From contig NZ_JADNRN010000003.1 in the NCBI RefSeq assembly GCF_015595035.1, forward strand, positions 186,001-250,000: a stretch of DNA of 64,000 nt, written 5' to 3'. Shown in pieces: positions 1 through 7,593 of the stretch; within the stretch, counting starts at the first letter, position 1; each line of letters opens with the position of its first letter. This DNA comes from Marinibium conchae (GTDB lineage Bacteria > Pseudomonadota > Gammaproteobacteria > Enterobacterales > Alteromonadaceae). Made by a program: the position numbers and the translations under genes. The notes below the pieces were generated by a model. It searched no databases. It was not told where the DNA came from and saw nothing but the letters and a program-made list of their open reading frames with translations.

Positions 1-288
1 TGCTGGTTCGTAGACCGCGTTAGGCATAAAATTAATCGATAAATTGCTTGTTATTCCTAATTTAGACGCCCACTCAATTGCTTTCACTCTACAAGCTTGG
101 TCAAAAGAATAAATATTAGTTGCACTTACATGTTGAAACACCTCTGCGGCACCACCACCATTAATGGTTCTTACTAGCGCTTCATAGGAATGCACACGCT
201 TAAGTTTGATGTCAATGATGGGTTGAAATGCCATCGATATAGCAATAGAGAAGTCGTCACCATTTTTACATTGGCTACAATTTGTCAA
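1..288 (-). CDS. EAL-domain protein, N-terminal part (cut by window edge)
   Basis: The reverse strand reads an open frame leaving the left edge. It begins with a short Cys-containing leader (N-C-S-Q-C-K-N-G) and then M-A-F-Q-P-I-I-D, followed by Y-E-A-L-V-R. This is the opening of an EAL domain, the fold of c-di-GMP phosphodiesterases; the E-A-L tripeptide is intact. A stop lies just upstream of the TTG at 286-288, and the TTG keeps the Cys-x2-Cys leader often seen in small stand-alone EAL proteins. The inner ATG at 232-234 is the alternative start. Only about 96 residues are visible, so catalytic competence beyond E-A-L cannot be judged. Confidence 0.75.
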   Translation of the reverse strand, partial: MTNCSQCKNGDDFSIAISMAFQPIIDIKLKRVHSYEALVRTINGGGAAEVFQHVSATNIYSFDQACRVKAIEWASKLGITSNLSINFMPNAVYEPA

Positions 289-581
289 GCATCACCATAG
301 AAATAGAACTTATTCTTAAATAGTACAGCTTTTAAACTAATACAATAAGCTGATTTACACAAACCTTTCTCATCTCTTTACATTTGTTCTACAGACATAT
401 TCCCTATGCTAGCACCTTCAATTCCGTAGCCAAACCTCAGTTCATATGCAAAGATAAAGTCTGCTGTTCACCCCGATAACTATAGACTGCGTTAAACAGC
501 ACTACGCTATCTTTGGTATTCAGTAAATACTCATTTTTACAAAGCACTACTGAGGCAAGTTTACAGAGGAAGTATCAGCAA

Positions 582-1922
582 ATGTCACAAAACTCAACTT
601 CATTGGCACCGCAAGAACAACATACTAAGCAAATTCTGAATGTATTGGCGACTCCGCTCGCACTTCCCTGCGGAACAGTAATTCCCAACCGGCTAGGGAA
701 AAGCGCGATGACGGAAGGTTTAGCAGATCCTCATGGTAGGCCAACTCATGAGCACATTCAGCTCTACAAAACATGGGCTGAAGGTGGAACTGGCTTGCTA
801 ATAACAGGCAACATCATGGTCGATAAACGCTACCTTGAACGCGCTGGCAATGTGGTGCTTGAAGATAATAGTTCAATTGAACTACTAAAGCGTTGGGCCT
901 CGGCAGGAAAATCTTCAGGGAATAAGCATTGGGTTCAACTCAATCACCCTGGCCGACAATGCCCAAAACTAGTGAATAAGCAGCCGCTGTCACCCTCAGA
1001 TATTCAGCTCGATATGTTGGGCAATTTTGGAAAGCCAAGAGCGATGACTCAAGCCGATATAGACGACGTAATTCAGCGCTTTGCGAGATCTGCGGCCATC
1101 ACTAAAGAAGCGGGGTTCAGTGGGGTGCAAATACACTGCGCTCACGGCTATTTGTTAAGTCAATTTTTGTCACCAAAAATTAATAAACGACAGGATAAAT
1201 ATGGCGGCTCCCTAGAGAACCGAGCTCGCATAATACGAGAGCTTATTGCGGCAGTGAGGCTAGCGGTTGGTAAAGATTTTCCAATTGGGGTGAAACTGAA
1301 TTCATCCGACTTTCAGAAAGGCGGTTTCACTCTTGATGAATGCGCTCAGGTAGCCAGTTGGTTAGGTCAAGACGGGATAGACTTACTTGAAATCTCTGGA
1401 GGCACCTACGAACAATTGAGTTTAATCGGTGTTGAGCCCACAGAGGTGCGAGAAAGCACGCGAAAACGAGAAGCTTACTTCATTGAGTACGCCAAGCGCA
1501 TCAAAGAAGCCGCAAAAGTACCACTGATGCTTACAGGCGGCTTTCGCAGCAGACAGGTTATGGAAAATGCCATTAGCTCTGGCGAAGTCGATCTCATTGG
1601 CCTTGCTCGCCCGCTGTGTACTCAGCCCTATTGCTCAAATGACTTAGTGACTCAAAAAATCGACAAGCTCGATGACCACGAGCACAAACTCGTGCTTGGT
1701 AAAGGTTTTTGGGGAAATAATAGCTCATCAAATCTGATTAAGGGTATCAATAGCTTTGGGCAAGTAGGCTTTTACTATTGGCAGATAATTCGATTAGCAA
1801 AAGAACTCAAACCTCAGCCTGAACTAGGCGTATTTCACTCGTTTTTAAAACATAGCTTTAACGATATTCGTTTAAATTTAAGACGCAAAAAGACCTTCAA
1901 AAATAACGCACAAGACAAATAG
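582..1922 (+). CDS. Old Yellow Enzyme family NADH:flavin oxidoreductase
   Basis: FMN-dependent TIM-barrel oxidoreductase of the OYE/2,4-dienoyl-CoA reductase N-terminal family, expected to reduce activated alkenes with NAD(P)H in the cytoplasm. Seen: N-R-L-G-K-S-A-M-T-E after the first strand, H-P-G-R-Q, the core H-C-A-H-G-Y-L-L-S-Q-F-L-S-P followed by Y-G-G-S-L-E-N-R, then L-T-G-G-F-R and I-G-L-A-R-P for phosphate binding. The C-terminal Fe-S/FAD half of dienoyl-CoA reductase is absent, so it is a single-domain enzyme with about 50 extra residues. The ATG at 582 (446 aa) is preferred over 513 because AGAGGA lies at 565-570 and the family N-terminus fits. Natural substrate unknown. Confidence 0.85.
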   Translation: MSQNSTSLAPQEQHTKQILNVLATPLALPCGTVIPNRLGKSAMTEGLADPHGRPTHEHIQLYKTWAEGGTGLLITGNIMVDKRYLERAGNVVLEDNSSIELLKRWASAGKSSGNKHWVQLNHPGRQCPKLVNKQPLSPSDIQLDMLGNFGKPRAMTQADIDDVIQRFARSAAITKEAGFSGVQIHCAHGYLLSQFLSPKINKRQDKYGGSLENRARIIRELIAAVRLAVGKDFPIGVKLNSSDFQKGGFTLDECAQVASWLGQDGIDLLEISGGTYEQLSLIGVEPTEVRESTRKREAYFIEYAKRIKEAAKVPLMLTGGFRSRQVMENAISSGEVDLIGLARPLCTQPYCSNDLVTQKIDKLDDHEHKLVLGKGFWGNNSSSNLIKGINSFGQVGFYYWQIIRLAKELKPQPELGVFHSFLKHSFNDIRLNLRRKKTFKNNAQDK

Positions 1923-2014
1923 AGCAATTGTCATATTTCTGCACTCGTAGTGTCACGTTTTGTTCATACTAAAGGCTTAGCCTACCAATGTTGGTAATCA
2001 AACGTGAGATTCGC

Positions 2015-2533
2015 ATGAAACTCGACAAAATAAGTGAAGTAGATACAAGGCTCTTTTATTGGTTTAACAAATTTACAACCGGCCGAAATTGCAGGCCCAT
2101 TCGCTATCTTTCGAAAACTGGAGACGGCCATTTGTATCTGATTTTAGGCCTAATTTTATTCTATTTAGATAGCAAACATGGCCAACTCTTCTTTTACACG
2201 TCGATCATGGCTTATGCTTTTGAGATACCACTGTATTTAATATTGAAGCAGTATTTTAAGCGACCAAGACCGGCAATGACGCTGCTCAATTACAAAGCAC
2301 TTATTACACCGTCTGATAAATTTAGCCTGCCGTCTGGGCATACCGCCGCCGCATTTTTGATGGCAACCATTATTGGTTATTTTTATCCTGCATACATCAT
2401 GATCGCATTACCGTGGGCAACACTGGTTGGCCTCTCCAGAATACTCTTAGGCGTACACTACCCTTCTGATGTTTTGGTAGGTGCGGCATTGGGAGTCAGT
2501 ATTGCGGCTTTGAGCATAGCAATTTTAGCGTAG
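2015..2533 (+). CDS. PAP2-family membrane phosphatase
   Basis: Integral membrane phosphatidic-acid-phosphatase-type enzyme of about 172 residues. All three signature blocks are visible: K-x6-R-P in K-Q-Y-F-K-R-P-R-P, P-S-G-H-T, and S-R-x5-H-x3-D in S-R-I-L-L-G-V-H-Y-P-S-D. Several hydrophobic segments surround them, as in the six-helix family. It likely dephosphorylates a lipid phosphate (PA, PGP or undecaprenyl-PP) on the periplasmic face. The ATG at 2015 has GTGAG upstream; an ATG at 1988 has no visible ribosome binding site. It is followed 23 bp later by a glycosyltransferase, suggesting a shared transcript and a role in envelope lipid or glycan synthesis (inference). Confidence 0.85.
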   Translation: MKLDKISEVDTRLFYWFNKFTTGRNCRPIRYLSKTGDGHLYLILGLILFYLDSKHGQLFFYTSIMAYAFEIPLYLILKQYFKRPRPAMTLLNYKALITPSDKFSLPSGHTAAAFLMATIIGYFYPAYIMIALPWATLVGLSRILLGVHYPSDVLVGAALGVSIAALSIAILA

Positions 2534-2556
2534 TATCTACCTTAGGCAGAAACTCT

Positions 2557-3624
2557 ATGAAAATATTGTACGGAATCCAAGGAACTGGTAACGGTCATAT
2601 TACCAGAGCAAGAATTCTCAATAATGCGTTCAAACAGCGTCATGATATTGAGGTCGATTATTTGTTCTCAGGGAGAGAGCGCAATAAGTATTTTGACATG
2701 GAAGGCTTTGGCCACTTTGAAACAAAAACAGGGCTCACCTTTGTTGCACAAAACGGCAGTATCAATAGACTCGAGACTATCAAGCAAACCAAGCTCATGA
2801 CATTTATAAAAGATATCAAAAGCCTTAACCTTGATAAATATGATTTAGTATTAAATGATTTTGAGCCTATATCTGCGTGGGCAGCAAGACTACAAGGCAA
2901 GCCGTCACTCTCTATTAGTCATCAAGCGGCATTTTGCCACGCTGTTCCTAGCACTGGGGCAGATCTTATAGATAAGTTTTTGATCAAGTATTTTGCACCG
3001 ACGCGCCACTCATTAGGTGTGCATTGGTATCACTACAATCAGGCGGTTATTCCTCCTTTTGTTGAATTAGGCCTTAACGCTCAGCATTCAATTAATAAGG
3101 TCCAAGCATATACGCTTGTTTATTTACCCTTCGAGTCAATCGATGCAATCAAAAATACACTCGCCCCATTAAGTGAACACAGCTTTGTTTGCTTTCACCC
3201 CGATATTGATTCTCCATACAAAGCACAAAACATTGAATGGAATACGCCTAGTAAAAGTGGTTTCCAAAAGGCCCTTGGCAAGTGCAAAAGTGTTATTGGC
3301 AATGCTGGTTTTGAATTAGCGACCGAATGTATAAGCTTAGGGAAACCGCTTTTAACGAAACCTCTAAATGGTCAATTCGAACAACTTTCGAATGCCAAAG
3401 CGCTGCAGGACTTAGGTTTAAGCCATACAATTTATCAGCTAGATACCGACCTGATAGAGGAATGGCTAGAGAAAGCGCAGGGCAACACAGTAACTTTTCC
3501 GTCTGACCCGCAGCAACTTGTTGATTGGCTGGTCGCAGGGGAATGGGAGAATGTTCAATCAATTTGTGAGCAATTGTGGACGCAGGTGAAGTATCCACAG
3601 AGTGTAAAGCAGAAGCTCAATTGA
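2557..3624 (+). CDS. MJ1255/VC2487-family glycosyltransferase (GT-B, MurG-like)
   Basis: The protein opens with I-L-Y-G-I-Q-G-T-G-N-G-H, the N-terminal Gly-rich loop of GT-B enzymes in the VC2487/MJ1255 group. Near residue 250 it carries G-N-A-G-F-E-L-A-T-E and then G-K-P-L-L-T-K-P, the nucleotide-sugar-binding side of GT28-like C-terminal domains. Length 355 aa matches the family. The group is poorly characterised; donor and acceptor are unknown. It probably shares a transcript with the PAP2 phosphatase upstream. The start ATG follows AGGCAG. Confidence 0.75.
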   Translation: MKILYGIQGTGNGHITRARILNNAFKQRHDIEVDYLFSGRERNKYFDMEGFGHFETKTGLTFVAQNGSINRLETIKQTKLMTFIKDIKSLNLDKYDLVLNDFEPISAWAARLQGKPSLSISHQAAFCHAVPSTGADLIDKFLIKYFAPTRHSLGVHWYHYNQAVIPPFVELGLNAQHSINKVQAYTLVYLPFESIDAIKNTLAPLSEHSFVCFHPDIDSPYKAQNIEWNTPSKSGFQKALGKCKSVIGNAGFELATECISLGKPLLTKPLNGQFEQLSNAKALQDLGLSHTIYQLDTDLIEEWLEKAQGNTVTFPSDPQQLVDWLVAGEWENVQSICEQLWTQVKYPQSVKQKLN

Positions 3625-3744
3625 CATTCATTGAGTATGACCCATCAACTAGATGGAACACAGTTTTTAGGTGATGATTACATTTCGCGAGGCTTTACAT
3701 TCCTTTCAGTGTTAATTCATGAAAGTGTGTTTAAATATGAAATC

Positions 3745-4794
3745 CTAGATATTTAAATTTGCTTTTACTAGTGAGTAGTAGCGTGGGTCTTTTGTTTTCA
3801 GCTCGCTTTCAACCCAAGACTTTGCGTCTTCAGACAGGACAGCACCACGTTCTATTAGTTTTTTGGCATATGTAGGGGGCCTTTTAAGATTATATGACAT
3901 CACTAAAACTTCTTTTACGACATCAAATTCTGTTGACAAAACTAGCTCTTCTTTGCCGATTAGGTACTCGAACATACTGGGGCCATCTTCGTGAAAAAGA
4001 GAATTTACAATCGCACTGCCGCTTGCCGAAGTTGAAAGTGATAAATCCACACCGTAGTTTTCTAACTTTTGAATCTGCTCCACATTCAGGTACATAGCTA
4101 AGGCACTAATATCGATACCTGTTAGCTTGTGTCCGTTGAGTACAATTTCTTCCACTACCTCGAAAGGAGCTTTGTTTGTTAATGCGGTGTAAATCTTTCC
4201 GGGCACTGCGAAAGGGTCTGTATGCGATAGTTGCTCTAACTCTACTAAGTATTGATCCCAATCGAGCACACTTTCTCGCTCAAACAAATTCAGTCCTTCG
4301 AATCTCTCCTTAATCAAAGTAGTTGTAGACACTACACTGACGTCAGAAAAATTATTTTCGGCAAAATATTTGTCTAAATCTTCGGGGCTCATATTGCTAA
4401 AGTCGACGTCCGCTAAAGTGCCGATTTTTTGATTTTGGTTGGGGTTACTCTGAAGAAAAACTTGGGAACTGGATTTCTTGGACACCTCGCTGCTACATAC
4501 CTCCAGATAGCAATCAGACGATTTCGAAATTGATTCCTCATGAGCCTCATCTTTTGAATAATGATCGACGATCAGGGAGCCCGCTAAGACAGCGAGCAGA
4601 GCTAGAACGAATACAATCGCAGAAACGATTTGTTTTTTTTGGCCCCACTTACTGGAGAAGCGGTCTAGCCAATGATAGAGTAGGGCAAGACCTGCTCCTT
4701 TTATTGGCCTACCTAAAAGGCGCTCGCCATAACTAATAATATACGAGCAGCGAAGATTACTCTTAGTAGGCCAAAAGTTTGATACCTGTGACAT
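3745..4794 (-). CDS. Membrane-anchored protein of unknown function
   Basis: No family recognised. The 349-residue protein has a basic N-terminal cytosolic stretch of about 55 residues. One strong membrane helix follows (A-I-V-F-V-L-A-L-L-A-V-L-A-G-S-L-I-V, about residues 60-78), then an acidic Ser-rich linker and a roughly 220-residue helical region. The last part resembles ankyrin-like helix pairs (L-N-G-H-K-L-T-G-I-D-I-S-A-L-A; Y-G-V-D-L-S-L-S; L-I-E-R-G-A-V-L), which is suggestive only. The start ATG is preceded by AAGGA at proper spacing. It sits in an accessory patch next to a repeat and a lipoprotein gene. Confidence 0.6.
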   Translation of the reverse strand: MSQVSNFWPTKSNLRCSYIISYGERLLGRPIKGAGLALLYHWLDRFSSKWGQKKQIVSAIVFVLALLAVLAGSLIVDHYSKDEAHEESISKSSDCYLEVCSSEVSKKSSSQVFLQSNPNQNQKIGTLADVDFSNMSPEDLDKYFAENNFSDVSVVSTTTLIKERFEGLNLFERESVLDWDQYLVELEQLSHTDPFAVPGKIYTALTNKAPFEVVEEIVLNGHKLTGIDISALAMYLNVEQIQKLENYGVDLSLSTSASGSAIVNSLFHEDGPSMFEYLIGKEELVLSTEFDVVKEVLVMSYNLKRPPTYAKKLIERGAVLSEDAKSWVESELKTKDPRYYSLVKANLNI

Positions 4795-4845
4795 GAATTT
4801 TCCTTTTCTATTAATTGATTGAAATACTAGAAAATATGCTGACTA

Positions 4846-4907
4846 AGAATATAAGAAAGATTAGCGATATACACTACCCTTTGTGACAGCTGGATGTAAA
4901 GCTTGTT
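4846..4907 (+). repeat. ~60-bp dispersed repeat, copy A
   Basis: The stretch from GAATATAAGAAAGATTAGCG through TGTGACAGCTGGATGTAAAGC matches 6449-6510 with only a few differences. Both copies contain TACACTA-c/g-CCTTTGTGACAGCTGG followed by TGTA, so each can fold as a short hairpin (TACA/TGTA outer pairs). Function unknown. Confidence 0.7.
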
Positions 4908-5576
4908 TGCGATATGAGAAAGCTGGTGCCTCAACACATTAATGCTCAAGCTATATTTAACGTTAGTGCTTTTAGGCACCAAAGTTGAAATCTCTTTGAA
5001 TAAGGTAATCGTCAATTGTTGTTATTTGTTTTGTCTCAATCAGTGGTGGCGCTCAGCACATATTGGAAGCTATTAGTGAATCTTGTTTAGCCAAATACAC
5101 CATAAAAACGGCTAAGGTTGAGTCTAGGCGGTGGTACCAAGGCGGTCAGCTTACTAACTATATTGCTAATAATTGATAGCAATAGTGGCGTTGGCAATAC
5201 TGGATTACACAAATTATTGGGCAAAAATTCTTCCCAATTTGATTTAATCAATATACACAGCGAGTTAAACAACTTGAGGTGTTAAAGCACATAAGCTTTG
5301 TAAATAAAGCTGACCTTGAAGCGTTCGTCTTCACATAACTGTGATATCGTAAACCTAACTAAGGACCCAAAATACCAGTGCCTAGGAAACTTGCAGAATG
5401 GAGTTTTTGGGATTACCAAGTGCTGTCCCTGTTCCAAGCGGGAAGGTCAATTGGGGAAGCCGAGTGTTCAGCGTTGTGTTTATTGAAAGCTGATGCAATA
5501 GCTTAGAATTTGGCATACTATGTGACCTAGAAAGGGTGAGCTAGAGACCAAACAAACACATTAAGGATGATGAGAT
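4908..5576. other. Gene-poor, apparently decayed segment
   Basis: No intact gene is visible. Short open stretches in different frames, such as W-Y-Q-G-G-Q-L-T-N-Y-I around 5130, V-K-Q-L-E-V-L-K-H-I-S-F around 5265 and a Cys-rich K-C-C-P-C-S-K-R-E-G near 5420-5445, are interrupted by stops. They look like remains of one or more genes, but I cannot assign a family. Confidence 0.35.
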
Positions 5577-6446
5577 ATGAAAATTAAAAACCACATGGTA
5601 ATTGCCGTGGCCTTTGTAATAGGGTTGAGCGCCTGCTCTAGTACTCCAAAAACCGAACAAGAGCAATTTAACGAGCTACAACGCTCGATAAGCTTCAAAG
5701 CCTTCAAAAAAATCACTGATAAAACCGTAAATCCCTCGCTTGAACTTTACAATAAAAAGAAAAAACAAGACCAATCTGAAGTCCATCCAGAAATAGTGCA
5801 TGCATTCACTTCGGTGTCTCTCGCACTAGCTAACTACCCTACTTTTTCTGCAGCGTCAGCTGTGCTAGCAACTGAGGCAGCCGACGATGATATTGGCAGA
5901 TATGTAGCCTACTCAGCTATGTCATTGTCTTTGCATAGCAATGGGTGGGATGAACTAGGTTCGCAGTATGCAGCCATGGCTAGTATTGAAGAGAAAGGTG
6001 AAGTACTCGACGAGAAATATCAAGATGCACGTATCACTGCCAAAGTCATTTTAGGTTTGTCGGCAATTCAACAGGGAGATGGAGTATCGGCAGAGTCTTT
6101 ATTCTCTGAGCTTGGTGATAAAACAGGCCAAGATTGGTTGCCGATTGTTGCTCATGGAGCTGCTATTTTAATGGACGGACCAGGTCTATCCACGATTTCT
6201 AAACTAAACACTTTTGCCAATAGAGAAGACATCTCGTTTTCCCAGAAGCAGAAGCTCTTGCAATTGCGTATGCTGGCGGGAGACACTAATGGAAGCATTG
6301 AAGATGGCAAAACCGCCGTTTTAAAATCCGTAACACAGTGGTCTCTAAGTGCCTTGGAATCATTAGGTGAAGTGGCCGTTAACAGCACATATGAAGCAGC
6401 CAAGAACTCTGCTGAGAAGATATTGTTGATAATTGCGAACAAATAA
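5577..6446 (+). CDS. Predicted lipoprotein of unknown function
   Basis: The protein starts with a short basic region, a hydrophobic stretch and the lipobox L-S-A-C (Cys 20), so it should be lipid-anchored in the envelope. The remaining 270 residues are soluble and mostly helical with many small residues (A-A-S-A-V-L-A-T-E-A-A), in a TPR-like pattern I cannot confirm. AAGGA lies about 9 bases before the ATG. The gene ends inside the second copy of the 60-bp repeat and is preceded by decayed sequence, so it may have arrived with that segment. Confidence 0.65.
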   Translation: MKIKNHMVIAVAFVIGLSACSSTPKTEQEQFNELQRSISFKAFKKITDKTVNPSLELYNKKKKQDQSEVHPEIVHAFTSVSLALANYPTFSAASAVLATEAADDDIGRYVAYSAMSLSLHSNGWDELGSQYAAMASIEEKGEVLDEKYQDARITAKVILGLSAIQQGDGVSAESLFSELGDKTGQDWLPIVAHGAAILMDGPGLSTISKLNTFANREDISFSQKQKLLQLRMLAGDTNGSIEDGKTAVLKSVTQWSLSALESLGEVAVNSTYEAAKNSAEKILLIIANK

Positions 6447-6448
6447 TG

Positions 6449-6511
6449 AATATAAAGAAGATTAACGCTATACACTAGCCTTTGTGACAGCTGGGTGTAA
6501 AGCATGTTTCA
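6449..6511 (+). repeat. ~60-bp dispersed repeat, copy B
   Basis: Second copy of the repeat at 4846, in the same orientation, beginning right after the stop of the lipoprotein gene. The outer TACAC/GTGTA pairing of the hairpin is better preserved here than in copy A. The two copies bracket about 1.6 kb. Confidence 0.7.
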
Positions 6512-6642
6512 CGTGTTTCTAACTCAAAAAGAGCAGACATTATCGAATGTCGATGTAGGTAAGATAAGGAAATGGCTGATTGTAACTATCCCTTAAAATA
6601 ATTCTCCAATTTGTGAAATATGATTAATTAGAGTTAAAACAT

Positions 6643-6672
6643 GCTCATTGAGTAGAGTATCACTCAATGAGC
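6643..6672. promoter_or_regulatory. Perfect 11-bp inverted repeat upstream of small secreted protein
   Basis: GCTCATTGAGT (6643-6653) and its exact complement ACTCAATGAGC (6662-6672) are separated by 8 bases and end 22 bases before the start codon at 6695. There is no T-run, so a regulator site or a leader hairpin is likelier than a terminator. Confidence 0.45.
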
Positions 6673-6694
6673 TTATAGTAATTAAGGAAAATAA

Positions 6695-7069
6695 TTGAAC
6701 AAACTAGTCTTAAGCATAGCTACATTTTTTTTATTCGTTTTGTCAGCTAACGCAACAGAATTGATAACTGTATCTTCACAGGCTGACTTTCAAAAGTATT
6801 GGGCTATTAACCAAAAGGCAATGGCGAAGTCAATGCCGGTAGATATTACAGAGATTTTTGAGAACGCGGAAGTTGTTAAAATGGAATTTATTGTAGATAA
6901 AACAGGAAGACCTAGGGACTTTAGACTACTTCCTGATAATTCAGAAAATGTTGTGAAAAATGAAAAAACGATAAAAGCCTTTTACATGTTTTTACGCTAT
7001 CGACCTATCAGTGATAAAACACAGTCGGTAAAATTTAGTGGAAGTGTTGTCTGGCGAAAACCATCTTAA
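6695..7069 (+). CDS. Small exported protein with TonB-C-like domain
   Basis: The 124-residue protein begins with a signal peptide (K-L-V-L-S-I-A-T-F-F-L-F-V-L-S-A-N-A). The mature part contains V-V-K-M-E-F-I-V-D-K-T-G-R-P-R-D-F-R-L-L and ends with a F-L-R-Y-R-P-I...V-V-W pattern. That resembles the strand-helix-strand of TonB C-terminal domains (F-x-V-x3-G-x-V...R-x-R-P), but the TonB membrane anchor and Pro-rich spacer are missing. Start is TTG at 6695, supported by AAGGA 6-7 bases upstream. Role unknown; the fold assignment is tentative. Confidence 0.55.
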   Translation: MNKLVLSIATFFLFVLSANATELITVSSQADFQKYWAINQKAMAKSMPVDITEIFENAEVVKMEFIVDKTGRPRDFRLLPDNSENVVKNEKTIKAFYMFLRYRPISDKTQSVKFSGSVVWRKPS

Positions 7070-7141
7070 AGTTTTAGAAAATGTTGTTTACGTATTTCTT
7101 TGTAAATACCCCATTTGTAACACCGCTAGTTCATGGAACTC

Positions 7142-7330
7142 TTAAGCCGCATTTTTATACTCAATGGGTGACATATCATTAAGTGAGCATATGTCGATGA
7201 GATCGACAGGTAAAGATATCATGTCGAAAAAAGCCTTCTATTTCGACACGTTTTGTTTTCATGTAGATCTTATCCACATGAAAGCGCATGAGTAAAACGA
7301 ACGCTATATGATAGCCTTCTAACCCTTCAT
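7142..7330 (-). pseudogene. Decayed 3' end of an IS3-family transposase
   Basis: Read on the reverse strand, the end gives L-N-D-M-S-P-I-E-Y-K-N-A-A-stop, the C-terminal signature of IS3-group transposases (…M-S-P-x-E-Y/F…). Just upstream, in another frame, is M-K-T-K-R-V-E-I-E-G-F-F-R, comparable to the L-K-x-E-R-x5-Y/F-x-T/R segment of the integrase core. The frames are broken by shifts and a stop, and no full element or clear terminal repeats are seen. This is therefore a fossil of an insertion. Confidence 0.5.
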
Positions 7331-7593
7331 TCTAAGCTTCCATAATCAGACGTTGCAGCAGACCTTCTTAGTCAATAAGTCACAAGGAGTAGCAAATAGC
7401 TTTAATCCGTCTTATACCCCCTGTGGTTAATCATTAATCACGCAAAAGCGTTCAAGTCATAAAAGCTGATGTCGATAAAATGAACTATAGTCGAGTTGAA
7501 TAAGCTCAACTTCAAGCTTAAGCAAAACAATGAGTGATTGCATCACTAGTATTCAACCAGCAGAAATACATTCCCAAAATAAGGGGTAATATT

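Noticed and set aside
4846-6511. Repeats as integron attC sites
   Set aside because: I could not find paired RYYYAAC and GTTRRRY core sites in either copy, and no integrase is present.
7300-7312. Further ATATGATA words as galactose operators
   Set aside because: The 8-base core also occurs at about 7304 and inside the BlaI operator spacer (11652), so by itself it is not specific; only longer matches were kept.
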